Source: Akkermansiaceae bacterium
GTDB lineage: Bacteria > Verrucomicrobiota > Verrucomicrobiia > Verrucomicrobiales > Akkermansiaceae
DNA: 64,000 nt
Reading direction: 5' to 3'
Assembly: GCA_018402445.1 (NCBI GenBank)
Contig: JAGYIT010000007.1
Coordinates: 62,001-126,000, forward strand
Shown: one piece after another, positions 38,145 to 46,920 of the stretch
Numbering within the stretch: the stretch's first letter is position 1
Layout: every line of letters starts with the position of its first letter
The notes under the pieces: generated by a model
Database searches by the model: none
Seen by the model: only the letters and a program-made list of their open reading frames with translations
What the model was told of the DNA's origin: nothing
Translations under genes and position numbers: made by a program

Positions 38145-38366
38145 ATGAAACATATGCTCACTGCGATCCTGACACGAGAAGAAGGGGGATTTGTTGCGCT
38201 ATGCCCAGAAGTGGATGTGGCCTCGCAGGGGGATACGGTCGAGGAGGCCAAGGCGAATCTGAAAGAAGCGGTCGAATTATTCTTCGAGTGTGCGCCGGAG
38301 TCGGAGCTCAGGCAGCGGATGGCCAGCGAGTCGTTCATATCGACCATGGAGGTGCAGGTTGCCTAA
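38145..38366 (+). CDS. hicB: HicB-family antitoxin
   Basis: The N-terminal RNase-H-like fold of HicB is clear: LTAILTREEGGFVALCPEVD, ASQGDTVEEAKANLKEAVEL. The protein has 73 residues and ends soon after the fold, so it lacks the long C-terminal DNA-binding domain of larger HicBs. It overlaps the following hicA by 8 bases, in hicB-hicA order, and both appear intact. Confidence 0.88.
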   Translation: MKHMLTAILTREEGGFVALCPEVDVASQGDTVEEAKANLKEAVELFFECAPESELRQRMASESFISTMEVQVA

Positions 38367-38580
38367 ACTGCCGGTTCTATCCGGGCAAGATGTCCGCCGG
38401 GTTCTGGAGGGTCATGGGTTCGAACTGGTGCGGCAGCGTGGCAGCCATCTGGTGATGCAGCAAGCCGATCCCAGCGGTAGCACCACAGTTCCGGTTCCAG
38501 ATCATCACGAATTGCGCACAGGCACGTTACGATCAATCATCCGCCAAAGCGGATTGGATGTGGATGTTTACAGAAGATGA
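38359..38580 (+). CDS. hicA: HicA-family mRNA interferase toxin
   Basis: HicA folds as a double-stranded RNA-binding domain and cleaves mRNA. GQDVRRVLEGHGFELVRQRG then SHLVMQ contains the conserved G-x-H catalytic His, and TGTLRSIIRQSGLD the C-terminal helix. I start at TTG 38359 (LPKLPVLSG), overlapping the hicB stop; there is no ATG with a better N-terminus. 73 residues is normal. It appears to be the only complete toxin of the recognised type II families in the window. Confidence 0.85.
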   Translation: MPKLPVLSGQDVRRVLEGHGFELVRQRGSHLVMQQADPSGSTTVPVPDHHELRTGTLRSIIRQSGLDVDVYRR

Positions 38581-38630
38581 TCCTTGCTGCTTGCCCCTGC
38601 GGCTAGGCCGTGTAGCTTCCCGGAAGTCCG

Positions 38631-39018
38631 ATGCGATTCCTCGCCTCCATCCTCTTCGCCCTGATGGCCTTCGTCCTTCCGACGGCGGGGGTGGCGCGGA
38701 ATTTCTGCACGATGAGTATGGCCTTCGTTTCAGATGAAGGGAAATGCTTGTTCGACGTGGAGGATTGCTGCTGCGATGACGGGAAACACGAACCCTCGCA
38801 GTCCGACTGCATGATCGCCGCGAAGCCTTTGCCGAACGCCGACAAGAGCCCCGCGCCACACATCCCCGATGCGGATGATGCATGGATTTCGCTTACGGCG
38901 ACTCTTGCCGACTTCCCGCCTGCAGTGGGCGCGGACGTCCCGCATCGCCCTGCGCCAGCGCGCCCCGCCGGTGATCCCGAATCCGCTTTATCTCACGCAG
39001 AGGCGGCTGCTACTCTGA
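38631..39018 (+). CDS. secreted cysteine-rich protein, possibly frameshifted near its end
   Basis: A signal peptide (MRFLASILFALMAFVLPTAG) is followed by a cysteine-rich segment, FCTMSMAF, CLFDVEDCCCDDGKHEPSQS and DCMIAAKP. The first frame runs to 39200, overlapping the next gene by 82 bases with poor sequence. A second frame gives RIALRQRAPPVIPNPLYLTQ RRLLL and a stop at 39016-39018, a more natural end; a one-base shift near 38950-38970 would join them. The cysteine cluster suggests metal binding. It heads the export operon that follows. Confidence 0.6.
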
Positions 39019-39118
39019 AAATCGGTCGCGATTCCCGCGACGGCGCGATTCCTTTGCATCGCGCGCTTCCCATTTACCTGCGGACACTTTTCCGCGAAGC
39101 CGATCCTTTAGAACCAAC

Positions 39119-40477
39119 ATGCCCACACAAGAACCGCCACCCACCCGATCCGCCAAACGCAGGATCGGCGTCTGGCTGCTGCCGCTTGCGATCTTTCTAG
39201 GCTTCGCGCTGCTCTTCGCGCTGCTTTTCCGCGACCGTTTGCTTCCCGGAAAAGCCGTCGATGTCGTCCCGGCGGTGGGCATTGAGGAAACCATCGTGGC
39301 GACGGAGATCCCGACAGCCATGGGCAAACCCCTCTTCCAGGCATCCGGCTGGGTGGAACCCGATCCGCTGCCGATCAAGGCCACCGCGCTGACCGACGGT
39401 ATCGTCGATGAGGTGCATGTGCTCGAAGGGGCGCTGGTAAAAAAGGGCGACCTGCTCGCCACTTTGATCGATGACGATACCCGTCTCGAGCGCGACGCGA
39501 TGGCCGCGAGGCTCGCCGACATGAAAGCATCCTTCGACGCGCATTGCGTCGGCACGCAGATCGCGATTCGCCAAATGGATGGAGAGAAAGCAATGCTGGA
39601 AATGGCCGAGGCGAACGTCGAGGAAGCTGCCGACAAGCTGCGCCGTTACGAACGACTGGCGGAGGGTGCCATCACCGGAGACGAGCGCCTCGCGGTGCGC
39701 ATCGAGCACCGCAAGAGCCTCGCGCAGGTGGATCTCGCCAAGGCGCGCATCGGGGAGATCGCCGAGGAGTTGACCAAAATCGCTTTCGAAATCCTCGCCA
39801 TCCAGTCGCAGATCAAAGGGGCGGAGATCAACCTTGAGAAAGCCGAACTCGCCCACAGCCGCACCCGCATCTACGCTCCCGTTGACGGGCGCATTCTTGC
39901 TCTCAAAGCCGCGCCCGGCGCGAAAAAAATGGTCGGCATGGACGAGGAGGACAGCTCCACGATCGCGATTCTCTACGACCCCGCGCACCTTCAGGTGCGC
40001 GTCGATGTTCCGCTCGCCGACGCAGCAGGGTTAAGCGTTGGCCAAGCAGCAAGGATCCGCTGCAACCTTTTGCCGGACCAGGTTTTCGAGGGAACCGTGA
40101 CCCGCATAGAGGGCGCGGCGGATCTCCAGCGCAACACCCTCCAGGCGAAAGTCCGCATCGCCAATCCCAACGAAAAGTTACGCCCGGAAATGCTCTCTCG
40201 CGTGGAGTTCTTGGAAACCTTCCGCAAGGATAAATCGGATCCTTCGGCCACCGGGGTCGCCGTTTATGTCCCGGCCTCCGCCCTCACGGAAGGAACGGTC
40301 TGGGTGTGCGATGCGGACACTCGCCGCGCCGAGCGACGTCAGGTTGTTTCGTCGGCCACCGCCGAAAACCTGGTCCGCATCGATTCCGGCCTGCGCCCCG
40401 GCGAGTGGGTCGTTTCCGATCCCGCCGGTCTCCGCGAAGGTGAGCGCCTCAAACCCCTTTTCAACGAACGCCCATGA
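39119..40477 (+). CDS. HlyD/MacA-type periplasmic adaptor
   Basis: This membrane-fusion protein has an N-terminal transmembrane anchor (GVWLLPLAIFLGFALLFALL), a biotinyl-lipoyl half (ATALTDGIVDEVHVLEGALV, KKGDLLATLIDDDT), a long alpha-helical hairpin (about residues 135-240), the second lipoyl half (RTRIYAPVDGRILALKAAPG) and beta-barrel domains. It should link an inner-membrane ABC transporter to an exit path. The stop overlaps the ATPase start (ATGA, 40474-40477), so the genes are translationally coupled. Confidence 0.9.
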   Translation: MPTQEPPPTRSAKRRIGVWLLPLAIFLGFALLFALLFRDRLLPGKAVDVVPAVGIEETIVATEIPTAMGKPLFQASGWVEPDPLPIKATALTDGIVDEVHVLEGALVKKGDLLATLIDDDTRLERDAMAARLADMKASFDAHCVGTQIAIRQMDGEKAMLEMAEANVEEAADKLRRYERLAEGAITGDERLAVRIEHRKSLAQVDLAKARIGEIAEELTKIAFEILAIQSQIKGAEINLEKAELAHSRTRIYAPVDGRILALKAAPGAKKMVGMDEEDSSTIAILYDPAHLQVRVDVPLADAAGLSVGQAARIRCNLLPDQVFEGTVTRIEGAADLQRNTLQAKVRIANPNEKLRPEMLSRVEFLETFRKDKSDPSATGVAVYVPASALTEGTVWVCDADTRRAERRQVVSSATAENLVRIDSGLRPGEWVVSDPAGLREGERLKPLFNERP

Positions 40478-41163
40478 TCTCCTGCCAATCCATCAGCAAA
40501 TCCTACCGCAAGGGCGCGAACACCGTGACCCCGCTGGAAAACCTGAACCTCGAAGTGCCGCGCGGTGAGTTCCTTGCGCTCATGGGGCCGTCGGGTTCGG
40601 GGAAAACCACGCTGCTCAACCTCATTTCCGGCATCGACTCGCCGACCACCGGCACGCTCCTGATCGATGGCGAGAACATCTCGGATTTTTCCCGGAAACA
40701 GCTCACGAAATGGCGCTCGCGCAAGGTCGGCTACATTTTCCAAATGTATCATCTCATCCCGGTTCTAACCGCTTTCGAAAACGTCGAGCTACCCCTCCTG
40801 ATCACGCCGCTGAGCCGAGCCGAGCGACGAAAAAAAGTGGAGGAGGCGCTGGATCTCGTCGGCCTGATGGATCGCTCCCACCACACGCCCGCCGAGCTTT
40901 CCGGTGGGCAGGAGCAGCGCGTCGCCATCGCCCGCGCCCTGGTCGGAGATCCGCCGCTGCTGGTCGCCGACGAGCCGACCGGCGACCTCGACCGCGAATC
41001 CGCCAACGGCATCCTTGCGTTGCTCCAGTCCCTTTCCCGCGACAAGGGCAAGACCATCGTGATGGTCACCCACGATGCCCGCGCCGCCGCCGCCGCCCAC
41101 CGCACGCTGCACCTTGAGAAAGGCGTGCTGCTTTCCGAAGACCCCAACCTCGTCCACCCATGA
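40474..41163 (+). CDS. MacB/LolD-type ABC transporter ATPase
   Basis: The 229 residues contain Walker A (GPSGSGKTT), Q-loop (GYIFQMYHLIP), signature (ELSGGQEQRVAIARAL), Walker B (LLVADEPTGDLD) and H-loop (VMVTHD). The sequence groups with MacB/LolD ATPases that pair with FtsX-fold permeases. It overlaps its neighbours on both sides as ATGA, between the adaptor and the first permease. Confidence 0.95.
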   Translation: MISCQSISKSYRKGANTVTPLENLNLEVPRGEFLALMGPSGSGKTTLLNLISGIDSPTTGTLLIDGENISDFSRKQLTKWRSRKVGYIFQMYHLIPVLTAFENVELPLLITPLSRAERRKKVEEALDLVGLMDRSHHTPAELSGGQEQRVAIARALVGDPPLLVADEPTGDLDRESANGILALLQSLSRDKGKTIVMVTHDARAAAAAHRTLHLEKGVLLSEDPNLVHP

Positions 41164-42300
41164 CCGCCCTGCTTTCCCTCGCCATGAAACAGCTCCTCCG
41201 CCACCGGCTGCGGACATCGCTGACCGTGCTCGGAGTCGCCTCCGGCATGTTCCTTTTCACCGCCGTGGAAACGCTGCAAAGCTCGCTCGGTGCCGCCACG
41301 GAAGAAACCGCGGCGGATACTACGCTCGTAGTATATCGCGAGAACCGCTTCTGCCCCGCCGCCAGCAAGCTGCCCGAGCATTACGCCGGACGAGATCCGC
41401 CGCATGCCCGGCGTGCGCGAGGTGATACCGATCCAGATCGTCGTGAACAACTGCGGCGCGAGCTTGGATGTGATTACTTTCCGCGGCGTGCCCGAGGGGA
41501 TGCTGCGGAAATTCGCGCCGGAGATCGAGATCATCGCGGGCGATGAGGCGGAGTGGGTGAAACGTGACGACGGCGCGCTGCTCGGCGAGCAGTTCGCGAG
41601 ACGCCGCGGCCTGAATCCGGGCGACAAATTCGATGCCGTCGGCGTAACCGTCCACGTGGCAGGCATCATCCGCTCGCCGTTTCCTCAGGATAATAATGTC
41701 GCCTATGTGAAGCTGCCTTTCCTCCAGCAAGCCTCGCGCACCGGGCTGGGCGTGGTCACTCAGTTCAACGTCCGCGTTCACCGCTCCGCCGACCTCAAGT
41801 CCGTCGCCGCCGCCATCGACGAGCGCTTCAAGTCCGACCAATCGCCCACCGACACGCGCCCGGAGAAAGCATTTTTTGCAGAAACCGCCAGCCAGCTCAT
41901 CGAGCTGATCGGCTTCACGAGATGGCTCGGCCTCGGGGCGGTGATCGCGGTGATCGCACTGGTAGCCAATGCAATCCTGCTGATGGTGCGCAGCCGCGTG
42001 AAGGAAAACGCCGTGCTCCGCACCCTCGGCTATCCGGCGCGCGCGATCATGTTTCTCGTGGTCAGTGAGGGTGGATTGCTCGGCCTCGCGGGCGGCATTC
42101 TCGGAGCCGGCCTCGCGTGGGGTTTCCTGCGTTGGCAGAGCTTCACGATGGGCAGCGAGGGTCACACGCTTGCCATTCTCCCGGAAATTTCCACCGCGCT
42201 CCTAGCTTCTGGCGCGGCGCTTGTGCTCGGGGTTATCGCCTCCATCCACCCCGCGCTTATCGCGATCCGCCAGCCCATCGTGAAATCGCTCAGGTCATGA
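41160..42300 (+). pseudogene. FtsX/MacB-type permease, single-base frameshift
   Basis: The first frame (MTALLSLAMKQLLRHRLRTS, SGMFLFTAVETLQ, LPEHYAG) has the first helix. The second, entered at about 41390-41400, continues DEIRRMPGVREVIPIQIVVN with a MacB-like periplasmic domain and three C-terminal transmembrane helices (LGAVIAVIALVANAILLMV, FLVVSEGGLLGLAGGILGAG, TALLASGAALVLGVIASI). One extra base in GCCGGACGAG joins the two. Given the complete flanking sequence, a base-call error is likely. Its start overlaps the ATPase stop. Confidence 0.8.
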
Positions 42301-42303
42301 GAG

Positions 42304-42391
42304 TTTACCGCAAAGGCGCAAAAGCCGCAAAGGGTCGCAAAGCCGGGACGACAGAGTCATTTTGAAGTTTAGAATTTAAAATTTAGAGTTT
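42304..42391 (+). repeat. composite repeat abutting a start codon
   Basis: ACCGCAAAGGCGCAAAAGCC and GCAAAGGGTCGCAAAGCC are followed by TTTGAAGTTTAGAATTTAAA and ATTTAGAGTT. The heptad part ends 2 bases before the ATG of the second permease. It splits the export operon and supplies that gene's leader. Confidence 0.8.
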
Positions 42392-42392
42392 C

Positions 42393-43541
42393 ATGCTCCC
42401 TCTCACCTACGCTCTCCGGAACCTTTTCCGCGACAAGCCCCGCCTCCTACAGACGGTCGGTGGGTCGGCGCTGGTGGTGTTGCTGGTGATCGCGGCGACG
42501 GTGCTGAACGGCGGTATGAGCCAGGTGCTATCCGCTTCGGGATCGGAAAAAAACGTGATCCTGCTTGGTGCGGGCAGCGAGGAAAGCATCCAGCGCAGCG
42601 AGGTCAGTGCGCTGCTTGGCGGAATCGCGGAGGCGGGCGTGAGCGGCGTTTCCAAGACCCTCGGCCGCCCTGCCGCCTCGGTGGAGATCCATTACATGAC
42701 TTATCTGTTGGACAAGGACGGACGGAAAGGGCAGGGGCTTTTTCGCGGTATCACGCCCCGCGCGCTGCTTGTGCATCCCGAGGTGCGTGTTCTCGAAGGC
42801 ACGTTCCCGCGCTCCGGCGAGGTGATGGTCGGTCGGCTTGCCTGGCGGAAACTCGGTGTCCCGGAGTCCTCGTTGAAACCGGGGGAGAAAGTCACCATCG
42901 ACGGTTCCGCGATGACCGTTTCCGGAACCTTCGCCGCGCCCGGCACCGTGATGGAATCCGAGGTCTGGGCCGCGTTGGGCGACCTTCACATGCTCGCCCA
43001 ACGTGAGACGGTTTCCTGCGTCGTGCTCCGCATGGACGAGCCCGCCGATTTTTCCGAAGCCGAGCTTTTCGCCCAGCAGCGGCTCGATCTGGAGCTCGTG
43101 GCGCTGCGGGAAAGTGATTACTACGCGGCGCTCAGTTCTTTTTTCAAACCGTTGCGCGTGATGACATGGATCACCGCCGGGCTCATCGCCGCGGGCGCGG
43201 TGTTCGGCGGGTTCAACACGCTCTACGCCGCCTTCGCCTCCCGCATCCGCGAGCTCGCCACCCTCCAAGCCATCGGCTACGGGCGCGGTGCGATTTTCCT
43301 GAGCCTCGTCCAAGAAAGCCTCATCGCCTGCCTCGCCGGGACGCTGCTCGCTTCCGTCGCCGCCATCTTCCTGCTCGATGGGCGGACGATTCCGTTTTCC
43401 ATCGGTGCCTTCACGGTGTCCATTTCCCCGCAGGTCGCGCTCACGGGTCTGGCCACCGGCTGCCTGCTCGGCATCCTAGGCGCGATCCCGCCCGCCATCC
43501 GCTGCCTGCGCCCGCCCCTTCCCAAAGCCCTGAGATCCTGA
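42393..43541 (+). CDS. second FtsX/MacB-type permease
   Basis: The topology is that of FtsX-fold permeases: one N-terminal helix (LLQTVGGSALVVLLVIAATV), a roughly 200-residue periplasmic domain, and three C-terminal helices (WITAGLIAAGAVFGGFNTLY, FLSLVQESLIACLAGTLLAS, VALTGLATGCLLGILGAIPP). The 382 residues are complete. With the frameshifted permease it would make a heterodimeric membrane pair for the single ATPase. The leader consists of a dispersed repeat. Confidence 0.9.
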   Translation: MLPLTYALRNLFRDKPRLLQTVGGSALVVLLVIAATVLNGGMSQVLSASGSEKNVILLGAGSEESIQRSEVSALLGGIAEAGVSGVSKTLGRPAASVEIHYMTYLLDKDGRKGQGLFRGITPRALLVHPEVRVLEGTFPRSGEVMVGRLAWRKLGVPESSLKPGEKVTIDGSAMTVSGTFAAPGTVMESEVWAALGDLHMLAQRETVSCVVLRMDEPADFSEAELFAQQRLDLELVALRESDYYAALSSFFKPLRVMTWITAGLIAAGAVFGGFNTLYAAFASRIRELATLQAIGYGRGAIFLSLVQESLIACLAGTLLASVAAIFLLDGRTIPFSIGAFTVSISPQVALTGLATGCLLGILGAIPPAIRCLRPPLPKALRS

Positions 43542-43554
43542 TAGAAAATCCGAT

Positions 43555-44085
43555 ATGAAAATCAAACACCTGCTCGCCATCGCCGTCCTTGCCCTCGCTT
43601 CCTGCGGGAAAAAGGAAACCGCCGCCGCCGTCGAAACCGCGCCACCCTCCGCCGCGTTCGATTCCTATTTCAGCGACCAACCCATCGCCGAGCCTCAAGC
43701 GATCCACGTGGCGCGCAACGGCGCGAAGCCTGGCGACGAGATCATCATCAAAGGCCTCATCATGGGTCGCGAAAAAGTCTTCGTCGATGGCCGCGCTTCG
43801 TTCCTATTAGGAGATCGCGAAAAGCTCACACCCTGCAACGAAAAGGGCGGCGACGATTGCCAGACGCCATGGGACGCCTGCTGCGATTCCAAGGAAGCGA
43901 AACGTGAAGGCATCGCCTCGATCCAGATCACCGATGCCGACGGACGCGTCCTTTCCGGCGGACTCAAGGGAGTGAAAGGCCTCAAGGAACTCAGCGCCGT
44001 CACCATCAGCGGCATTGTGGATCAGAGCACGACGCTGGAGAATCTGGTAGTCAACGCGAAAATCATACACGTCTCGAGACCGTAA
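43555..44085 (+). CDS. cysteine-containing lipoprotein of the export operon
   Basis: The signal peptide ends in a lipobox (LAIAVLALASC). The mature domain (about residues 50-176) has strands such as GDEIIIKGLIMGREKVFVDG, a central cysteine cluster LTPCNEKGGDDC and TPWDACCDSKEAK, and ends in TISGIVDQSTTLENLVVNAK. The strand pattern resembles an OB fold, and the CC pair may bind metal or form disulfides; both are inference. It starts 13 bases after the permease gene, as the last gene of the operon. Confidence 0.75.
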   Translation: MKIKHLLAIAVLALASCGKKETAAAVETAPPSAAFDSYFSDQPIAEPQAIHVARNGAKPGDEIIIKGLIMGREKVFVDGRASFLLGDREKLTPCNEKGGDDCQTPWDACCDSKEAKREGIASIQITDADGRVLSGGLKGVKGLKELSAVTISGIVDQSTTLENLVVNAKIIHVSRP

Positions 44086-44369
44086 GCGTTGCCCGATGAC
44101 CGCCCCACGGAAAAGCCCAGCAAGACTGATTTTTTTGTTGTAGCTTGCAGACAGGATTGCTTTGGCTCTTGGAGCGGAATGAGGAAAGTTATCCGCTAAG
44201 CTGAGCGCTATTGCGCGATCGGTATCTTCCGTGTGTTGGTTGCGTGGCCACAAACTTGCCACGCCACAGCGAAGTCCTCGTTACTGATGATCCGCTTTAC
44301 GAGGTAACGGTTGTGTGGTTTCTAGGTCACGTTGCACCGGGAAGGTGGCGCATATCTGCTAGGCATAAT
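44086..44369. other. intergenic region, nothing seen
   Basis: No gene or convincing terminator is seen between the convergent lipoprotein and isomerase-like genes. The short inverted pieces TTGCGTGGCCACAAACTTGC and CACGCC are not symmetrical enough to call. Confidence 0.4.
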
Positions 44370-45317
44370 TCAAGCGCCGAGAGCCTTTTGCATTTGCTCG
44401 CGCACGGTGGTGAGGCGTTTCACATCGCCGCCGCCGACTTCCGCGGTGGACCATCCGGTGAAGCCGATTTCATCAAGGCCCTCCCGCACCTTGTCCCATG
44501 GCACGTCGTCCTCGGGGCTGGTGATGTCCGTGAATTTGTTCTTCGCGCGGCTGAATCCCTTGATGTCGAGCTTCACGGCACGACGGCCGAATTGCCGGAG
44601 CCATTCCAACGGCTGGCCGTATTTCCAGTGGTTGCCGATGTCGTAATACATGCCGACCCACGGGCTGTTGAAACTGTCCACGAAATTCACAAACCGCTCC
44701 GCGCCCTGCTCGGCGGGCTTGTCATGGTCATACATCATCTGGTTCCAGACATTCTCGAACAGGATCATCTGCCCGAGCGACGCGGCAAGCGGGATGCTCT
44801 TCTTGATTTCCTGCCGGCAACGCTCCTCGATCTCCTCCGCCGGGCCGTCACCCCCTTTGCCCACCACGATCAAAATGCTGCTGCCTCCTATGGCGTGGGA
44901 AACGCGGATGCAGTGTTCCATGTTCGCGCGGGCCTTGTCGCGTGTCTCCTGCTGCGGGTCGGTCAGACGCTTGTTCCAGTGCGCATGGTTGATTGCGCAG
45001 TGGCAAAACACACCCGACTCCCGCACGGCATCGCGCGCCTGCTCCGGAGTGAAATCGCCCGCCTCATCGAAATCCACTCCGTCGAAGCCGGCCTCGGCGG
45101 CCATCTTCAGCCGCTCGACGATGGTGAGCTTGCTAGTAATCCCGGCGTCGTCCTTCGTCTCGCGGGCGATCATGCTGAGTTTGCAGGAGAGCAATATGCG
45201 GCGGTTCGAAGCCGGGCGGATGATCGCCGCATGATTCTGCGCTTTGATGGTGGTGGTGAGCGCGGCGGTGGCGGCGGCTCCTGTGGCGAGGAAGTGGCGG
45301 CGGGTGAGATGGTTCAT
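44370..45317 (-). CDS. Tat-exported sugar-phosphate isomerase/epimerase-like TIM barrel
   Basis: The N-terminus is a twin-arginine signal, HLTRRHFLATGAAATAALTT, so the protein should be exported folded. The AP-endonuclease-2-like TIM barrel follows: GFDGVDFDEAGDF, metal-binding VCHCAINH region, MILFENVWNQ with Glu, VGMYYDIGNH with Asp-His, KLDIKGF and GWSTAEVGGG with the final Glu. About 315 residues is typical. Such proteins are abundant in Verrucomicrobia and Planctomycetes and probably act on sugars or inositols; the substrate is unknown. I chose ATG 45317 for the Tat signal. Confidence 0.88.
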   Translation of the reverse strand: MNHLTRRHFLATGAAATAALTTTIKAQNHAAIIRPASNRRILLSCKLSMIARETKDDAGITSKLTIVERLKMAAEAGFDGVDFDEAGDFTPEQARDAVRESGVFCHCAINHAHWNKRLTDPQQETRDKARANMEHCIRVSHAIGGSSILIVVGKGGDGPAEEIEERCRQEIKKSIPLAASLGQMILFENVWNQMMYDHDKPAEQGAERFVNFVDSFNSPWVGMYYDIGNHWKYGQPLEWLRQFGRRAVKLDIKGFSRAKNKFTDITSPEDDVPWDKVREGLDEIGFTGWSTAEVGGGDVKRLTTVREQMQKALGA

Positions 45318-45387
45318 TGGTGGGGATGTTGAAGCTATTCCAATCACGCCTTCACAAAGTGCAAGCCCAATCAAGCTTGAGAGCATG

Positions 45388-45981
45388 TCATAGGCGGCTG
45401 ACGCGCATCCGCTCGGCGGTGATGAGGGATTTGAAACGGGAGTAATCCTCTTCACGTGTGCCGGAGAGCAGGCGGTAAGTGTATTTCGGCCAATGGCGCA
45501 TTTCCTCCAGCGCGTTGGTCATGCGCAGGGCGATGACCTCGGCGCTGTCGGTGCCGCGGCCGGAGAGGCGGGCGTGCAGCTCCTCCTCGCTGGCGGGCAT
45601 CACGAAGAGGTCGATGGCGCTGAGCCGGATCTCCTCGTCCGCGCAGGCGCGCACCTGAGCCGCTCCCTGCACATCGAGATCCATCACTACGTCCGCACCT
45701 TGCGAGAGGCGTCCGGTGACCTCGGATTTCAGGGTGCCGTAGAGATTTCCGTGAACTTCCGCGCTTTCAAGGAAATCCCCGGCGTCGCGTTTCGCGAGGA
45801 ATTCCTCGCGGGAAAGGAAATGGTAATCACGCCCACCCACTTCGCCGGGGCGCGCGGGACGGGTCGTGCAGGAAACGGAATAGCCCGCCTCGCCCTCATC
45901 CGCCAGGCGCCTGCAAAGCGTGGTTTTCCCCGAACCCGATGGCCCCGAGACCACCAGTAAAATCCCTTTGCGTTGCGACAT
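45388..45981 (-). CDS. gmk: guanylate kinase
   Basis: Gmk phosphorylates GMP to GDP with ATP. GILLVVSGPSGSGKTTLCRR is the P-loop, VSCTTRPARPGEVGGRDYHF the GMP-binding domain, and VVMDLDVQGAAQVR and ALRMTNALEEMRHWPKYTYR the downstream conserved blocks. About 197 residues is normal. ATG 45981 (MSQRKG) is preferred to the frame extension to 46008, which crosses into a dispersed repeat. No rpoZ or recF-type neighbours are seen. Confidence 0.96.
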   Translation of the reverse strand: MSQRKGILLVVSGPSGSGKTTLCRRLADEGEAGYSVSCTTRPARPGEVGGRDYHFLSREEFLAKRDAGDFLESAEVHGNLYGTLKSEVTGRLSQGADVVMDLDVQGAAQVRACADEEIRLSAIDLFVMPASEEELHARLSGRGTDSAEVIALRMTNALEEMRHWPKYTYRLLSGTREEDYSRFKSLITAERMRVSRL

Positions 45982-46001
45982 GGCAGTGAGGCTGGATGGA
46001 A

Positions 46002-46040
46002 TTTTCAAATTTCAAATTTCAAAATTCAAGGAAGAGAAAG
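46002..46040 (-). repeat. TTGAAAT heptad repeat upstream of gmk
   Basis: On the minus strand CTTCCTTGAATTTTGAAATT is followed by TGAAATTTGAAAAT. It ends about 21 bases before the gmk start codon, in the same orientation as the other start-proximal copies. Confidence 0.8.
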
Positions 46041-46496
46041 AAATATCGCGAATCCGGCTTTGCCAAGGCTACGACGGACAGGTGGACTCGTGTCACCAAG
46101 CGTTTGGAGGAGAAATACAAGTTGGATTCGCGTCCTACGCCTCCCAATCACCAACCGCAAATTCTGTGATTCAGACAGGCAGGCCGTAAATTCCAGCCCT
46201 TTTTCCCGGGCGGGTTGGCGGGATCAGCTCCGGAGAGCGGGTTTTACGACCGCACGCGGTCACGGACTGAGCGGTGGTGGAGGCTTAGTTGATGTAATTA
46301 CTGCGTGCGATCATGGTAGGGAGGCTGCCGTGGCTAATTCGAGCGGATGCAGGGTAATCGCACCGGAACTGCCTAGGCAAGCGGTAGGGAAAAATCATTC
46401 GGGTGGTGAACTATTTCGGAATAAAAGGGGTGCCCATGTCGCTCATACCTGTGCATGGGCGAAAATCATTTCCCCGGCAAAAAACACACAGATACC
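46041..46496. other. long intergenic region, no recognised gene
   Basis: No frame here has a convincing protein. The GC-rich part 46195-46400 has local inverted pieces (CCGCACGCGG; GGTGGTGGAGG) and could hold a structured RNA, but I recognise no family. Confidence 0.35.
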
Positions 46497-46664
46497 ATGA
46501 AAATCGTCCGCAAAACCAAGAACGGAGAAAGACGCGAAGCCCTTCTCAAGGAATATTTCATCACCGCCTCCCTCATCGCGCTGCTCAAGCGGGTCGGAGA
46601 GGAAGCCGCGAAGGCCGCACCTCGCCGTGCAAAGACCGCTGCCCTTGCCAGAGTCCGGCATTAA
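46497..46664 (+). CDS. small basic protein, uncertain
   Basis: A 55-residue frame starts MKIVRKTKNGERREALLKEY and ends with an Arg/Lys/Ala-rich tail (EEAAKAAPRRAKTAALARV). It is basic and helical and could bind nucleic acid. There is no family match that I know. It is preceded by CACAGATACC with no Shine-Dalgarno site. It may be real since it has the composition of an encoded peptide, but it is short. Confidence 0.4.
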   Translation: MKIVRKTKNGERREALLKEYFITASLIALLKRVGEEAAKAAPRRAKTAALARVRH

Positions 46665-46773
46665 GGAACCAGCAACAGCCAGCATCTCGATTTTCGGATA
46701 AATCAGCTGAAAAAGGGGTTGCGTGGCGACCAGTTTCACCCCTACTTTCACCGCCCGGCGGCAACGCGGGAAT

Positions 46774-46848
46774 GCGCGGTTAGCTCAGTGGTAGAGCACC
46801 TCCCTGACACGGAGGGGGTCACTGGTTCGAACCCAGTATCGCGCACCA
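46774..46848 (+). tRNA. tRNA-Val (anticodon GAC)
   Basis: The acceptor GCGCGGT pairs with ATCGCGC. The D-arm is TAGCTCAGTGGTAGAGCA, the anticodon arm CCTCC-CTGACAC-GGAGG with GAC, and the T-arm CTGGTTCGAACCCAG. ACCA at the 3' end gives an encoded CCA. Confidence 0.97.
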
Positions 46849-46892
46849 TTCTTACGCCCGCGATTCTTACGCCCGCGATTCTTACGCCCGCG
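46848..46892. repeat. 15-bp tandem repeat x3 at the tRNA 3' end
   Basis: ATTCTTACGCCCGCG is repeated three times exactly, starting at the last base of tRNA-Val. It is purely intergenic and lies before the SirB1-like gene. Confidence 0.9.
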
Positions 46893-46920
46893 ATGTGTTT
46901 GGCATTCGCTTGATTTCTGG

